A program made the translations under genes and the position numbers. Below the pieces are notes generated by a model. That model did no database searches. It was given only the letters and a program-made list of their open reading frames with translations, and was not told where the DNA came from. From Nageia nagi (lineage: Eukaryota; Pinophyta), in NCBI GenBank assembly GCA_050084985.1, contig JBITNC010000001.1, positions 125,674,001-125,738,000 of the forward strand: a DNA stretch of 64,000 nt. The letters run 5' to 3'. Below, piece by piece: positions 33,280-44,601 of the stretch. Each line of letters starts with the position of its first letter. Within the stretch, counting starts at the first letter, position 1.

Positions 33280-35111
33280 AAAAAAAATTCTAGTGACTTC
33301 AACTATTAGAACATGGAAAAGTAACAGAATTGATAAAGCTAAAAAATATGTAGGTCATAACATCACTAAATATAATGGGGAGAATTTTGTAAATGATAAT
33401 GCTTTTGGTAATGAGTTTGATGATGATTTTGGTAACTAGTTTTACAACATTGTAGGAAAGAAGGTGAGGATGCTTTGCACAACGAGGATGATAATGCTTT
33501 GATAATGAAGGTGATAATGGTTTGGGTAATGAGGGTGATAATGCTTTATGAAATGAGAGTAATATTTCTGATATACATAGCGATGCTACACCATCACATA
33601 CTTCAAGATATGGAAATAAAAAAATGAGATATCCCACAAGATTTACACTTAAGGTAACTAACACAAATAAGATGGAGACCAAGATCAATATATTTGGATA
33701 GCCCATTGGAGATAATGCTATGAAATTTTTATCATTTTTGGGGTAGTAGCGAGGAAGCTTGTCCTTATCACCTATAAAGACCAAAAACTATAGTCCCAAT
33801 AGATGTTAAAAAAAAGTATTAGGTAATCGTTAAGGTAACTTAATAGCTAATAGATTTCATAGTGTCCACTTTTGAATACTTATGTAAATTTTGTAGTATA
33901 ATAAGATAATGGTTTGATGTAGTAAAAGTGTAATATTCCCAATAATATAATGAAATGGATGATGTTAACCATTGTCCAATTATGGTATAATAATATATAT
34001 CAATTAATGAAAATATTTTATGATAAGTATGATAATGATGAAGATATAAATTGCTAACCCCCATATCATGTACAGTATAAGATTAGGGAGCCTTTGTGAA
34101 ATGCATGAGCAACAATGACTTTGAGGAAAATACTATCCATTTTCTTATTTAGTTCATATCATTGTTATATTCATATGAGTTTTGTCGTTATCTTGCTCTC
34201 ATAATTAATTAATATAATATTTCCTTTGTTGCATTGTAGATGACTAAGCAAAGGAAAAAAAAGATATCAACAACATGTCATGCACACTATCGATCAAAAA
34301 CATATGCTTAATTAGAGTATGAAATGGTATTATATCATACTAATCCATTATGCAATATTATTTTATTATATAACTTATCCTCATGTGTCTCTAACTATAT
34401 ATCTTGTAGAGATAGAGCCAACTAAATGTATAAATTTCCATATCAAGGGTATCTGTGTGGTTGTTAGTTCATAAAAAGAAGGATGGGTTTTTCATGTCAC
34501 TAGAAGTTACTTCAAAAATTATAAGTAACATTTCCTTGAAAATATTGACATAAAATAATTATTTTTCTAACATATTTTTAGTTAACTATGCATGTGATAT
34601 TACCAAAATGATGCAATATTATTTGCTGGGTTGACCTTTGTAAATCAATATATTACATATGATACCCTTACCCATGTCTTAGGACCTAAAAAAATAGGTT
34701 GGGTTTGGGGAATTGAAAAATGGTGTATCACCAAATGCTATGATTGATACTAATAGTTGTAAGATAGAAATTCACCATATGCATAATTATTTAGAAAAAA
34801 AGAAAATTCTTGAAGAGGATATGGAGGTGAATATCATAACTATTCAAGAAGAGCATGAGAAAAAGATGCATGATGTGACACTTCATATTTCATGCCTAGA
34901 TGTGTATCAAGTTTTTCATGATTTCATATTTGAAATGCTTATATATGGCACCCTAAATTGTAATGATTCCTTGTACATAATTCTACATCAAAGCATAAAT
35001 AAAAACTCTTTAGATACTAACCAAGGCTCACTACATATGTACAATAATTATTATCTCAAGTTTAAAACTATCGACTTAGATGTTATGCAGTATATTTATT
35101 TGGGTTGTTAA
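33280..35111 (+). pseudogene. CACTA accessory protein remnant (Transposase_24 / Ptta-like)
   Basis: This family accompanies TNP2 in plant CACTA elements and is thought to bind element ends. The plus strand shows an acidic Asn/Gly repeat region (33380-33560), then RYPTRFTLKVTNTN, FGxPIGDNAMKFLSFLG and VARKLVLITYKDQKL (33600-33795), the classic GQPIG-NA-K-FSSFLG-ITYKDW signature. After intron-like gaps come VLGPKKIGWVWGIE with NGVSPNAMID (34674-34750) and a coiled-coil-rich tail (LEKKKILEEDMEVNIITIQE, 34785-34860). No matching TNP2 or termini were found beside it. Confidence 0.75.
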
Positions 35112-37724
35112 TTTTTCATGTAGGGATTACAAATGATATTGAATTCCAAATATGATAGAAAATGTTTCCTTATAACTATGGACAGTCATGTAGAGGTCAA
35201 ATTCATATGGTTAAATGATAACCCTTAGGAAAAAGTGCATCATGCACCTTTGGATTTAGATTATTATAAAGTCAATGTGAGGGTTTTCCATAAATGAGTG
35301 TCAAGTTGTATAGATCATATGGTGATTATAAAACATTACAAGAAAATATATGTGGCTCCTTTATTGTTTGGTCTAAAAAATAAGATTTTCTCTATCTTAA
35401 AATATGAGATGTTGTAGTAGTATTATTGAATATGTTTGAAACATTTAAGCAATGTGTGAAACTATAGAGCATATTTAAATTATTTGAGCATAATTTTGAA
35501 GCATATTTGAATATTATTATTCTTATATTTAAATTATTTATATGATATGAAATGAATTAAATAAATCATATCAATTACACATCCTTGTTATAGCCATAAA
35601 TTACATATTTGATAATAGTAGGATTAATCATTATACATGCAATAGACCTTCATGGAGATGAAGGTTATTTTGAGTAAGATTTGAAATTCATTACCATAAT
35701 ACACCATATGATACGATATGAAATGATTTTTATTTTTTATTTTTATTTCCATTATATGATTTGATATAAAATGATTTAGATACACCATATCCTCCAAAAA
35801 GTGGCTTGGAGAAGGAAAGTAACTGTTCAACCTAGAAAATTTCTAAGTATCAAAAACTAGTCTAAAAATGACAAATTAGCAAAAACATGCTTGTAATACC
35901 TAGTTAAGAATATAAAAATATGTGGTTACCAAGTGATTCATCAAATTAGATTGTAAGGGCATCCATGTTGTAACTATGAATTACATTTCTTCCAACCATT
36001 GTAGTCTATGAGACTATATTTGCATCATGCCTCATCCACATTTTGCATTCATGTCTTGCTTAAGTTTTATGTTCCATTTTATTTTTTTCAAAGAATGCTA
36101 ACTAGTTGTGTGGATGTGTTTACTTGGTGCTTCTAAACTAAAATGTTATGGTATCAATACTGTAGAGAATATTTGAATTATTTGAGTAATAATTGAAACT
36201 ATAAAGCATATTCAAATCATTTGAGCATAATTATTTAATACTTAATCATAATTATGGCATTCTTGATAATTTGAGAATAATTGTAAAGAATATTTGAATC
36301 TTATTGAGCTTATTCAAGATAGGATGCATGACCAAGAAGGTACGTAGAGGTATCAGTGTAACAAATATTATTATGTATTTTGCATTACATTTAATTTTAC
36401 ATACATGTTATTTTGTAGCATTTATCTTGTAATCATTGCATACAATGAAACTATATTTTGCATCATGCATCTTATCAAACAATTCCAAGCCTTGCATCAT
36501 GCATCTACCTAAAATTCCATAATTCTTATCATATAGTGGTCTTGGATCATTTCATATCATATGTTTGAAGCATCTGGGTTGGTTGTGTGGTAACATTATG
36601 AACAATGCTAAAGCATAATAATGATACATATATTTAGAGCTTCTAAATGTTGCCAGCTTTGAGTTATCTAATTCATGATATTTTAAAAACATTATCTTAG
36701 GGGAAAGATATCTTATTATGCTTATTATGGAGGTATGAAAATATAGCTTTTAAATTTTTGGGTTGAACAATTACTCAGTATTACAAACATGTTTTTGATA
36801 ACTTACCACTTTTGGACTAGTTTTTGATACTTTCTTAAAGTATAATATTTCATCAAATACCTAGTTTTACACCTAAAAATTTGCGTATGCTTAAAGTATC
36901 TATAGTATTTATTTTATACATATCTTATAATCTTAGGATTAATAATTATACATGAATTGTTGACCTACTTGGCCACGTATGCTATCTTGAGGGAGCTATG
37001 AACTTCACTACCAAAATACCCACAAACATTGAATTGGGTGTGTGCATGTGTGTAATTAGTGCTTGTAAATTGAATATTGTGGCTAGCACAAGATATCTTG
37101 AGAATCACCTAATAGATATGTTATAAACTATTTTACTTCATCTATTCCTATGTATATAAGGAGAAATCATTTTACATCATATGGTACAATTGCAATTCCT
37201 CATCTTGCCTTTCCTCTCCTCTACCCCATGCCTATTCTTATATCACTTATCACTTATGGGATATTTCATTACATGAATTTTATCATAATATTTTTACAAA
37301 ATAAATTATGACATATGATAAAATAAATTAAATATACCATATGATCCAAAAACTAGTTGGATAAGGAAACCAATTATTCAACCCTAAAATTTTGTTAAAG
37401 GAAAGCAACTATTTAACCTAGAAATTTTTAAATATCAAAAATCATTCCAAAAATGGTAAGTTGGCATCCTTTTTGTACCCATGAAACTATATTTGCATCA
37501 TGAATCTTCCATATTATAGTACATGAAATTATTTTTTCATCATGCATCTTCCACATTTTGCATACATGTCTATCAGGTTTTATGTTTTATTTCAAATTTT
37601 CAAAAAATGCTTCTTGGGTGTAGATGTGTCTACTTGTTTCTTATTAATTGAATATTATGGTAGTAATATTATAGATCATATTTGGATCATTTGTACAATA
37701 ATTATAACTATAAAACTATTTGAA
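35112..37724. other. A/T-rich repeats with scattered PPR-like scraps
   Basis: A motif like AAACTATAAAGCATATTCAAATCATTTGAGCATAATT recurs at about 35455, 36190 and 37690 in altered form. PPR-like minus-strand scraps (complement of FDKMxDxNxVSWN, seen as TTTGCATCATGC..CTT..CCACATTTTGCATTCATG) occur at 36011-36060, 36425-36500 and 37483-37570. No continuous reading frame. Confidence 0.55.
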
Positions 37725-38060
37725 TAATTTCATATCATATATAGTTACATAATTTTCATATCATATGGTGTACTTAGATCATTTTATATCATGTGGTATA
37801 GTTGCATCATTTCAGACCATATGGTATACTTAGATGAATTTCAAATAATATGTTGGTGTATATTTCATAACATATGGTACAATTACATTGTTTCAAATGA
37901 TATGGTGGACTTAGATAATTTCATATCATATCATACACTTGATCATTTCATATCATATGGTACAATAATATCATTTCAAACCAATATGGAGTAATTAAAT
38001 CATTTTATATCATATGGTGTTGCATTTAGATAATTTTATATTGTATGGTGCACTTGATCA
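37725..38060. repeat. Degenerate minisatellite, TCATTTCATATCATATGGT unit
   Basis: Units of about 25-40 bases each contain ATCATTTCATATCATATGGT followed by a variable GTACTTAGA or ACAATTA part. At least eight copies with length variation. The CATATG core makes each unit partly palindromic. Confidence 0.85.
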
Positions 38061-38097
38061 TGAACATGCCTTTATATTTTATTATTTGCATATATAT

Positions 38098-38176
38098 CAC
38101 AAACACAAACACACACACACACACACACACATACGTACGTATGTACATACATACATACATACATACATACATACAT

Positions 38177-38252
<76 letters not shown>

Positions 38253-38297
38253 GTGTGTGTGTGTGTGTGTGTGTTGTGTGTGTGTGTGTGTGTGTGG
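38098..38297. repeat. Compound microsatellite (CA)n(TACA)n(TA)n(TG)n
   Basis: A (CA) run, then ATACGTACGT and (ATAC)n, a (TA) run of about 60 bases and two (TG) runs. The CA and TG flanks complement each other around a TA core, so the whole tract could extrude as a cruciform. Confidence 0.97.
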
Positions 38298-39069
38298 TGA
38301 CTGTTCAGTTGCATTGGGCTATCCTTTGGGATCCCATGTACAAATTCATAATTGGGCTCACTATAATTGAGCTCGGGTGCCTTGAGTAACTGAGAACGAT
38401 TTAGCTTGGAAGGATTCCTCCATTTGGAAGAATGCTACCATGCTACACCAATCTTTTTAAAAAAGTGATAACTATGTGTTGGTTTTAAAATGCCACACAC
38501 ATGCATAAAATGAAGGTTAAAACCACCACTTTAAAGAATAATATGGCAAGTTGAGGGGTAGTTTAGGCCACCCATATTAGTTGATAGAGAGGGGGTTTAT
38601 AACCACCTCTTTCCAAAATTAAGTGATAGATTCAAGTACAATACATCAAAAATTATTAGTCATCACCTTAAATAGGGGAATTTTAGTAGCAACCTCATAG
38701 GTGACAAGTAGATAAACATTGATAAACGTATTAGACTACTATTTAAAACTGCCCCCAAAATCCCTTTTTGGTCTAATGAATGGTCAAAAAAATCTGAATG
38801 GACCAATTGCAATATATAATTATTTATTTTATGCATGTAGAATTCATAACAATATAAAGTTAATAGAATTTATAAAATAACACCTTTTAGATTTAGACCA
38901 CTAAAATTTTGAACCTTATGTGCTTCTCTCAAATATTCATACTGTGTTTGGTAAGTGAAATCAAATTAAAATTATACGTATGCAAAATGTGAATACCTTG
39001 ATAAACATGTATGAAAAATGTGAATACCTGATGGTAAGGGGTTTTGTTTGGCAAGATGCATTATGAACA

Positions 39070-39365
39070 AATAATTTCATAAATTACAATGATTGCAAGG
39101 AATGATTTTATTAAGAAAGCCATCATACTATTTTGAACAAATGAAATATTTGGGCATTAGTCTAAATGATGCTACATTAATTAGTGTATTATTTTCTTGT
39201 AGTCATGAAGATCTAATGAAATATTACTATCAATACTGCAAATCCATGAATGATTATTATCATATTACACCTAGAACATTATACATGTATGGTTGATATT
39301 CTTGGCCATGTTGAGCATCAAGATGAAGTAAAAAACTTTAAAAATAAATGTCATTAATAAAACTT
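39070..39365 (+). pseudogene. PPR protein C-terminal fragment
   Basis: Plus strand: FEQMKYLGISLNDATLISVL then FSCSHEDLMKYYYQYCKSMN and DYYHITPR. This fits the late PLS repeat with the L-S-A-C-S-H..G and YxITPRxEHYxCMVDLLGRAGHLxEA signature of plant PPR proteins. One base shift after TPR restores YTCMVDILGHVEHQDEVKNF to 39350. It is opposite in strand to the PPR repeats at 30-33 kb and may be a separately captured copy. Confidence 0.85.
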
Positions 39366-39512
39366 GATGTTTTAGGGTCAAATTTTTTTCTTGTTGCATA
39401 TAGAATTCATAAACCCTAACCACTCAATATTATATTTCTTAGTTCTAGAAAGGGTTTACAAGTTTAACTTAGAAATTCTATAAAGTGGAAGTGGTGTCCA
39501 ACTTATTGAATT

Positions 39513-39577
39513 CATAATAATAATAATAATAATAATAATACTAGTAGTAGGAGTAATAATAATAGTAACAATAGTAA

Positions 39578-39627
<50 letters not shown>

Positions 39628-39665
39628 ATAATAATAATAATAACAATAATAATAATAATAATAAC

Positions 39666-39735
<70 letters not shown>

Positions 39736-39799
39736 TTAATCATAATCATAATGATAATCATAATGAAAATAATAATAATAATCATGATGATGATGATGA

Positions 39800-39859
<60 letters not shown>

Positions 39860-39932
39860 CTAATGATAATAATAATAATGATAATAATGATGATAATAAT
39901 AATAATGATAATGATGATGATGATGATGATAA
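39513..39932. repeat. Long trinucleotide array, TAA with CTA and GAT variants
   Basis: Near-continuous TAA/ATA repeat interrupted by a (CTA)n block at 39579-39626 and ending in (GAT)n. The open reading frames across it (poly-Ile, poly-Ser, poly-Asn) are artefacts of the repeat. Confidence 0.97.
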
Positions 39933-40395
39933 AAGTTTTCACTTTCTTAACAAGCTTTACATCTAAAAATAAAGTGAAAGTTATTTTCCTAGCTCTTGAA
40001 AGAGTTTAAGGGTTTACCTTAAAAACACAATGAAGCAAAAGTAGTGTCCAATATGATGAATTCCCCTTTTCATGCACCTTCATTCTTGTGCAAGTTCAAA
40101 GTATAGAAGAGGGCATGAACATCCATCGAAGTGGAAGAGGGAATAAGGTTTTCAATTAGGCTAAGTGCATGGAATGATGTTGTGTTAAAATATTAGGTGA
40201 TTTGTACCCAAACATTTTATGTTCATGCCCATCCCATATTATCTTGACTAACCATTGTTAATTTTTTTTTTATAGAATTCAATATTTTAGGGTGGTATTA
40301 AACCACCCTCTTATGTTCCATTAGGGGGGTTAAAATCATCACAAAAAATCATTGTAAATAAACTATCATAAAAGGTCAATTTTGGTGTAGTGATA

Positions 40396-41100
40396 GAAGG
40401 TAACTTAGAAAATTTTAAAGGGAAATATCCTTAGTTCCAATAATATACCTTATAATATTTTTATAGAGAGAATATAATCAACATATATGATTTTGTGTAT
40501 AAACCATGCTATCCTATTTATTACATTGATAAAATTTGTCCTAACAATAGTCAATTAAATAAGTCTATCAATAAGTTTTCTATAAAAGGTTACATCCACT
40601 AATTTAGAAATTGAACTATTCTATAACTTGATTAAAGGAAAGTAGATATGGTAAGAGGCTTATACACTTCCATTTTTAAATTGAATCATATAGAGTTCAA
40701 AATCTAAAATTCCATCAAGGAAAGCATATTTTATGTCAAGTTAGCAAGTTGTCAACCCTTAAGATACTAAAAAGGAAATGGGAAGCCTATTGAAGGAATT
40801 TTTGCAATATGAATAAAGGTTTCCTCATGGTCAACCCTATAATTTCAACTAAAACTTCTAATAACTAACCTTTATTTGTATTTCTCAAATTTTCACTTAA
40901 GTTAAACAAAATTATAAAAATTTAATTATTTGGATAAAAATATTCTCATTAATTGGGTAATGAAAAAGATCCCATGTTCCATTTTTTGTAAGAGTATCCA
41001 TTTTATCCTCTATTTAGGCCTTTTTAGCAAGCTTTATTAAAGCATTTTCTTGGTTTTAAAGTAACATGGTTTTAAACTACCTTATCATATTCATGAAAAA
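40396..41100 (-). pseudogene. Copia C pol fragment (RT, scrap of RNase H connection)
   Basis: Minus-strand pieces: YRVDHEETFIHIAK (about 40800-40850), DIKYAFLDGILDFELYM (40685-40740, from the D-x-K-x-A-F-L-x-G-x-L motif), and NIIRYIIGTKDISL near 40400-40460, typical of the RT-RNase H connection. Intervening RT including YVDD is missing, so there is an internal deletion. The right end of the CACTA-like element lies directly beside it. Confidence 0.6.
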
Positions 41101-41379
41101 GGAGAATAATGCAAATAACCTCTATATTAACTATCATAGATAACAAGGATGTATTTTTCTAACCTAATATTCAACTTATCCTTTTCAAAAACCATGAAGA
41201 AGAAGGATTCACTTATAAATACTAAAGATGTGAAGTTATCAATTATTAAAGCATATTGTTATCAATTATATTGCTAAATATACTGCTAAGGCTGACAAAA
41301 TTTCTAGAAACTAGAAACAAATGTTGATTGGAATTAAAAATTTAGAAAATGATGATGATTCAAAAAAAAAGTATACAAA
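41101..41379. other. Spacer, nothing recognised
   Basis: A/T-rich with no protein family or clear repeat. Confidence 0.5.
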
Positions 41380-42850
41380 CATATTTTAACAAAAATAGTT
41401 ATTAAGAGAGATATAATAGCACAAGAAACATATCATATATTATTGGAGCTTTCGTTGATTGAATGTAGGAAAGCTTTTATTTCTTTAAATGTTAGATATA
41501 AAGTTTTCAAGGGGTGGAAAAAAGTGATGAAGAAGAAACAAAAAGAAATGGTAACTCTTTAATTGATGGATATATTCAATGATCATATAAAATAGAAATT
41601 GTTTCATGTATTGGGCAACTAGATCATTGACATATGATCCAAGGAGAAGAAGTGAGTTCAACTATTATGATGGAATGGTCACAATAGAACACCATTCCTA
41701 AAAAATAATTAGCAAAATTTATCAAATTTTTTTTATTAGAGTTATTACATTACAAGCCATTATTTTACAAGCCATTTAAAAATATAGAAATAGAGAGCAA
41801 GGTTGATGATAGCATGATCATAACAAATTGGGAGGCATTCAACTATAGGCCTTAGTACATTGAGAGAATGAATAATATTAGAATATGCATTAAGAACATC
41901 ATAATGATTCAGAAGATGATGATGAATTTAAAATTTAAAAAAACAAAATAGAGAGTGAGTGGGAAAATATAGCCCAATTACATTGTGGAAATCACTTTGT
42001 AGTGATAGAAATAGATATACATGGTAGAAGGGATGTTCATAGATAATCACAATGGGATAATGAATATAAACCATAAGAATACACAAATAAAAAATACAAT
42101 GGATAACCAAAATATAACTAAATGATGCTTTTATTGATGATTATTCCCATTCAAATTACCTATATGAGAGCCTTAGCATGAAATAAAAATAAGCATATGA
42201 CATAATAATGACACATTATAATCAAGGTCAAAATGTAGACCCTTTACATATGATAATTCAAGGAAAATTAGGAAGAGGAAAATCCTATCTAATTTGAGCA
42301 CTTCCTAAAGCATTTCAATACCTACCATCTACAGAACATTCTCCTCTTTTTTTACTTTCACCTACCTGAGTTTCTATATTCAACATTGGTGCTACTACAA
42401 TCCATGGGCACTTTGAATTCCTATTACAAAAATTAATAAATTAGAGGGAGGAAGATTAAATACTTTTCAAGAAGATATAAAAACATGTCAAATATATACT
42501 TATTGATGAAATGAGCTTCATAGGGTAGAAAATGTTGGAGCACGTAGATTATCGCCTTGATGAAGGTTTTTCAAAAAACTTAAATATATGCTTTAGAGGA
42601 AGGTCAATCATTTTAGTAGATGATTTATGATAGTTACTATTGGTTATGGATAGATCACCATATTCCATTGAAAAACATGCAAAAATACTATGGAAAAAGT
42701 TTATAAATGTTATAATATTAGATAGGGTATTTCGAAAAGAAAGAGAGAGTGAAGATCAAAAATGGTTTTGTCAAGTTGTAAAAATTTAAGAGATGCAAAT
42801 ACAACTAAAGAATATTGGAAATTATTAATAATAAGATCAAATTCAAATCT
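41380..42850 (+). pseudogene. Helitron RepHel remnant: Pif1-type helicase domain
   Basis: Helitrons replicate by rolling circle using a Rep-helicase. IVIKRDIIAQETYHILLELS at 41395-41455 matches the ERD-SAQE-LL region ahead of the helicase. The Pif1 domain then reads QGKLGRGKSYLI (Walker A, 42262-42285), LFLLSPT and FNIGATTIHGHF, YILIDEMSFIGxKMLEHVDYR (Walker B near 42500), FRGRSIILVDDL and VIILDRVFRK. Order and spacing follow Helitron helicases. Stops include the Q-L-P-P region. No HUH nuclease motif was found upstream, so the Rep half is deleted or too decayed. A stand-alone Pif1 gene is less likely given the preceding SAQE region. Confidence 0.82.
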
Positions 42851-43019
42851 ATATCATGGTTCATTTTAAGATCTCCTCTTCAAAATTCTCTTGGAAATTT
42901 TTGGATGAATCATATTCCTTGGTAAGATGATTTTAAGAAAAATTTAGAAATTAAAAAGATGAATTTTAACCCCAAAAAAAGATTATGTAGAATTTTTTGG
43001 TGAATTTCAAGACTTTTAC
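42851..43019. other. Spacer, nothing recognised
   Basis: A/T-rich link between the helicase remnant and the minisatellite. Confidence 0.5.
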
Positions 43020-43825
43020 TAATAGTGTGAAGGCATGCTACCATCATGTAGAGGCATCTTGATACTACTTGGAGGCATCCTATTATCACTTTAAGGCATC
43101 TTGTTAGCACCTAGAGGTATCCTAATACCATGTGGAGGCATCCTACTATGATGTAGAGGCATCTTGATACCCCCTAGAGGTATCTTGCTACCCCCTAGAG
43201 GCATCTTGCTACTATTTGAAGGCATACTACTACCACTCAAAGGTATCCTACTATCATACGAAGGCATTCTGCTACCAAACAAAGGTATCTTGCTCTCATG
43301 TGGAGGAATTTTGCTACCATGTGGAGGCATCCTACTATTGCATGGAGGCATACTACTACCATATATAGGTATCCTACTACCACCTTGAGGCATCCATACT
43401 ACTACCTCTTAGAGGCATCCCGCTATCACCTAGAGGAATTATACTATCTATAGAGTCATCTTACTATCACTTGAAGGAATTATTCTATTTCTCAAAGGAA
43501 TCCTACCTCTTAAAGGCATCCTACTACCAGTCAAAGGCATTCTTCTACTACTCGAAGGCATCCTGCTACTGCTCAAAGCCATTCTACTACTATGCAGAGG
43601 CATTATGCTACTATACATAGGTATCTTGCTATTACTTTAAAGTATTTTGCTACTACCCAAGGCATCCTAATACCATCCAAAGGCATCTTGCTACCACTCA
43701 AATGCATCCTACTACTATGTAGAGGAATCTTGCTACCATACAGAGGCATCTTTATACCATACAGAGGCATCCTGCTACCATACGAAGGAATCCTTCTACC
43801 ATATGAAGGCATCCTACTATTTAGT
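43020..43825. repeat. 24-bp minisatellite (GGCATCCTACTACCA..TAGA)
   Basis: About thirty copies of a unit like AGGCATCCTACTACCATGTAG. The spacing is mostly 24 bases, so both strands read open as octapeptide repeats for stretches of 75-100 residues (plus GILLPxxx, minus SRMPxxGx). Copies differ mainly in the last six bases. A short slip of phase occurs at 43390 and 43640. Coding is not supported because both strands are equally open. Confidence 0.93.
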
Positions 43826-44443
43826 CAAATTTAGATTAAGGTATTTATATTGGGTGATTTAGTTAAAATATAAATAATAATTTATAATTTCAAGGTGAAT
43901 TGATTATTTAATATTTCTAAATATCGATAAAAAAAATAATTTAAAATATTGATTTGAGTTGGCAACCCTTGTTGAAAAATAAAAATGTTTCAGAAAAGTT
44001 TGGCGATAAGGGTGTTATTGTAACTCTAAAAATTCACCATTTTCAATTTGTAGAATCTTTAAATTTACTTTTTAGCGAATATTCATGGCTAAAATGAACC
44101 TTGATCTAAATCAAACTATAAGGGATTAATTTGATCATAATATTAATATATTTGCAACTAATGAAAATGTGCATAATCATAATAGGTATGGATTTATTTT
44201 TAATACATCCAATATTTTTAATATAGAAGTTCTTGCCAAATTTTAATCTAGTGAATATTCATGGATGAATTTAATTTTAATTCAAAGGATTTTTGAATAT
44301 TTAAAATATTATGCATGAATTTATCCTTAATTCATAAAATGTACTAAATATTGGTAATGGATTGCAATGGTATTTTATTTTTTGATCAATTTTTTATGTA
44401 TCTCTTAATATTACAATCCAATAATCACATTACCACAGATGCC
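43826..44443. other. A/T-rich spacer, nothing recognised
   Basis: A phrase around GAATATTCATGG is repeated at 44077 and 44253. No coding signal. Confidence 0.5.
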
Positions 44444-44601
44444 ACTAGCTTTGATATAACCCCTTACATTTCAAAAAATACCAAGATATATCATTCTCTG
44501 TGTGCCTATCTCATTTGTTGATATTGCTATATCCAAGATAGGCACCTAAGAAATGATATCTCTTAGCTTTTTGATATATAATGGGTTGTATCAAATCTAG
44601 T
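44444..44601. mobile_element. 158-bp fold-back (MITE-like) element
   Basis: The left arm 44444-44511 starts ACTAGCTTTGATATAACCCC and ends TGTGCCTATCT. It pairs with the right arm 44536-44601 (opposite strand ACTAGATTTGATACAACCCA to TAGGTGCCTATCT), with about 24 unpaired loop bases. Most mismatches are transitions, as expected for an old palindrome. Flanking target duplication is not clear. Confidence 0.75.

Larger units (their letters stand above)
38441..40392. mobile_element. Probable non-autonomous CACTA-like element carrying a PPR fragment
   Basis: The right end, read on the minus strand, is CACTACACCAAAATTGACC, a classic plant CACTA terminus. The left end TGCTACACCAAT matches CACTACACCAA with two changes. 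Both subterminal regions carry GGTTTTAA..CCACC-type motifs (38478-38600 and 40280-40345). A three-base target duplication is not clear (CCA against ATA), so the left boundary is the weak point. The interior holds the PPR fragment at 39070 and a TAA array, with no transposase. Confidence 0.5.

Noticed and set aside
33299-33784. 161-codon minus-strand ORF as a membrane protein
   Set aside because: It is antisense to the Transposase_24 signature on the plus strand, which explains the sequence.
38014-38389. Proteins of Tyr/Ile or His/Thr repeats
   Set aside because: Translations of the compound microsatellite.
39456-39966. Poly-Ile, poly-Ser or poly-Asn proteins
   Set aside because: Open frames on both strands are a by-product of the trinucleotide array.
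43091-43393. A 100-residue Pro/Ser-rich repeat protein
   Set aside because: The opposite strand is equally open, and the period of 24 bases explains both. No start context or flanking coding sequence.
43020-43825. CRISPR-like array
   Set aside because: The units are directly adjacent with no unique spacers, and the context is a plant nuclear genome.
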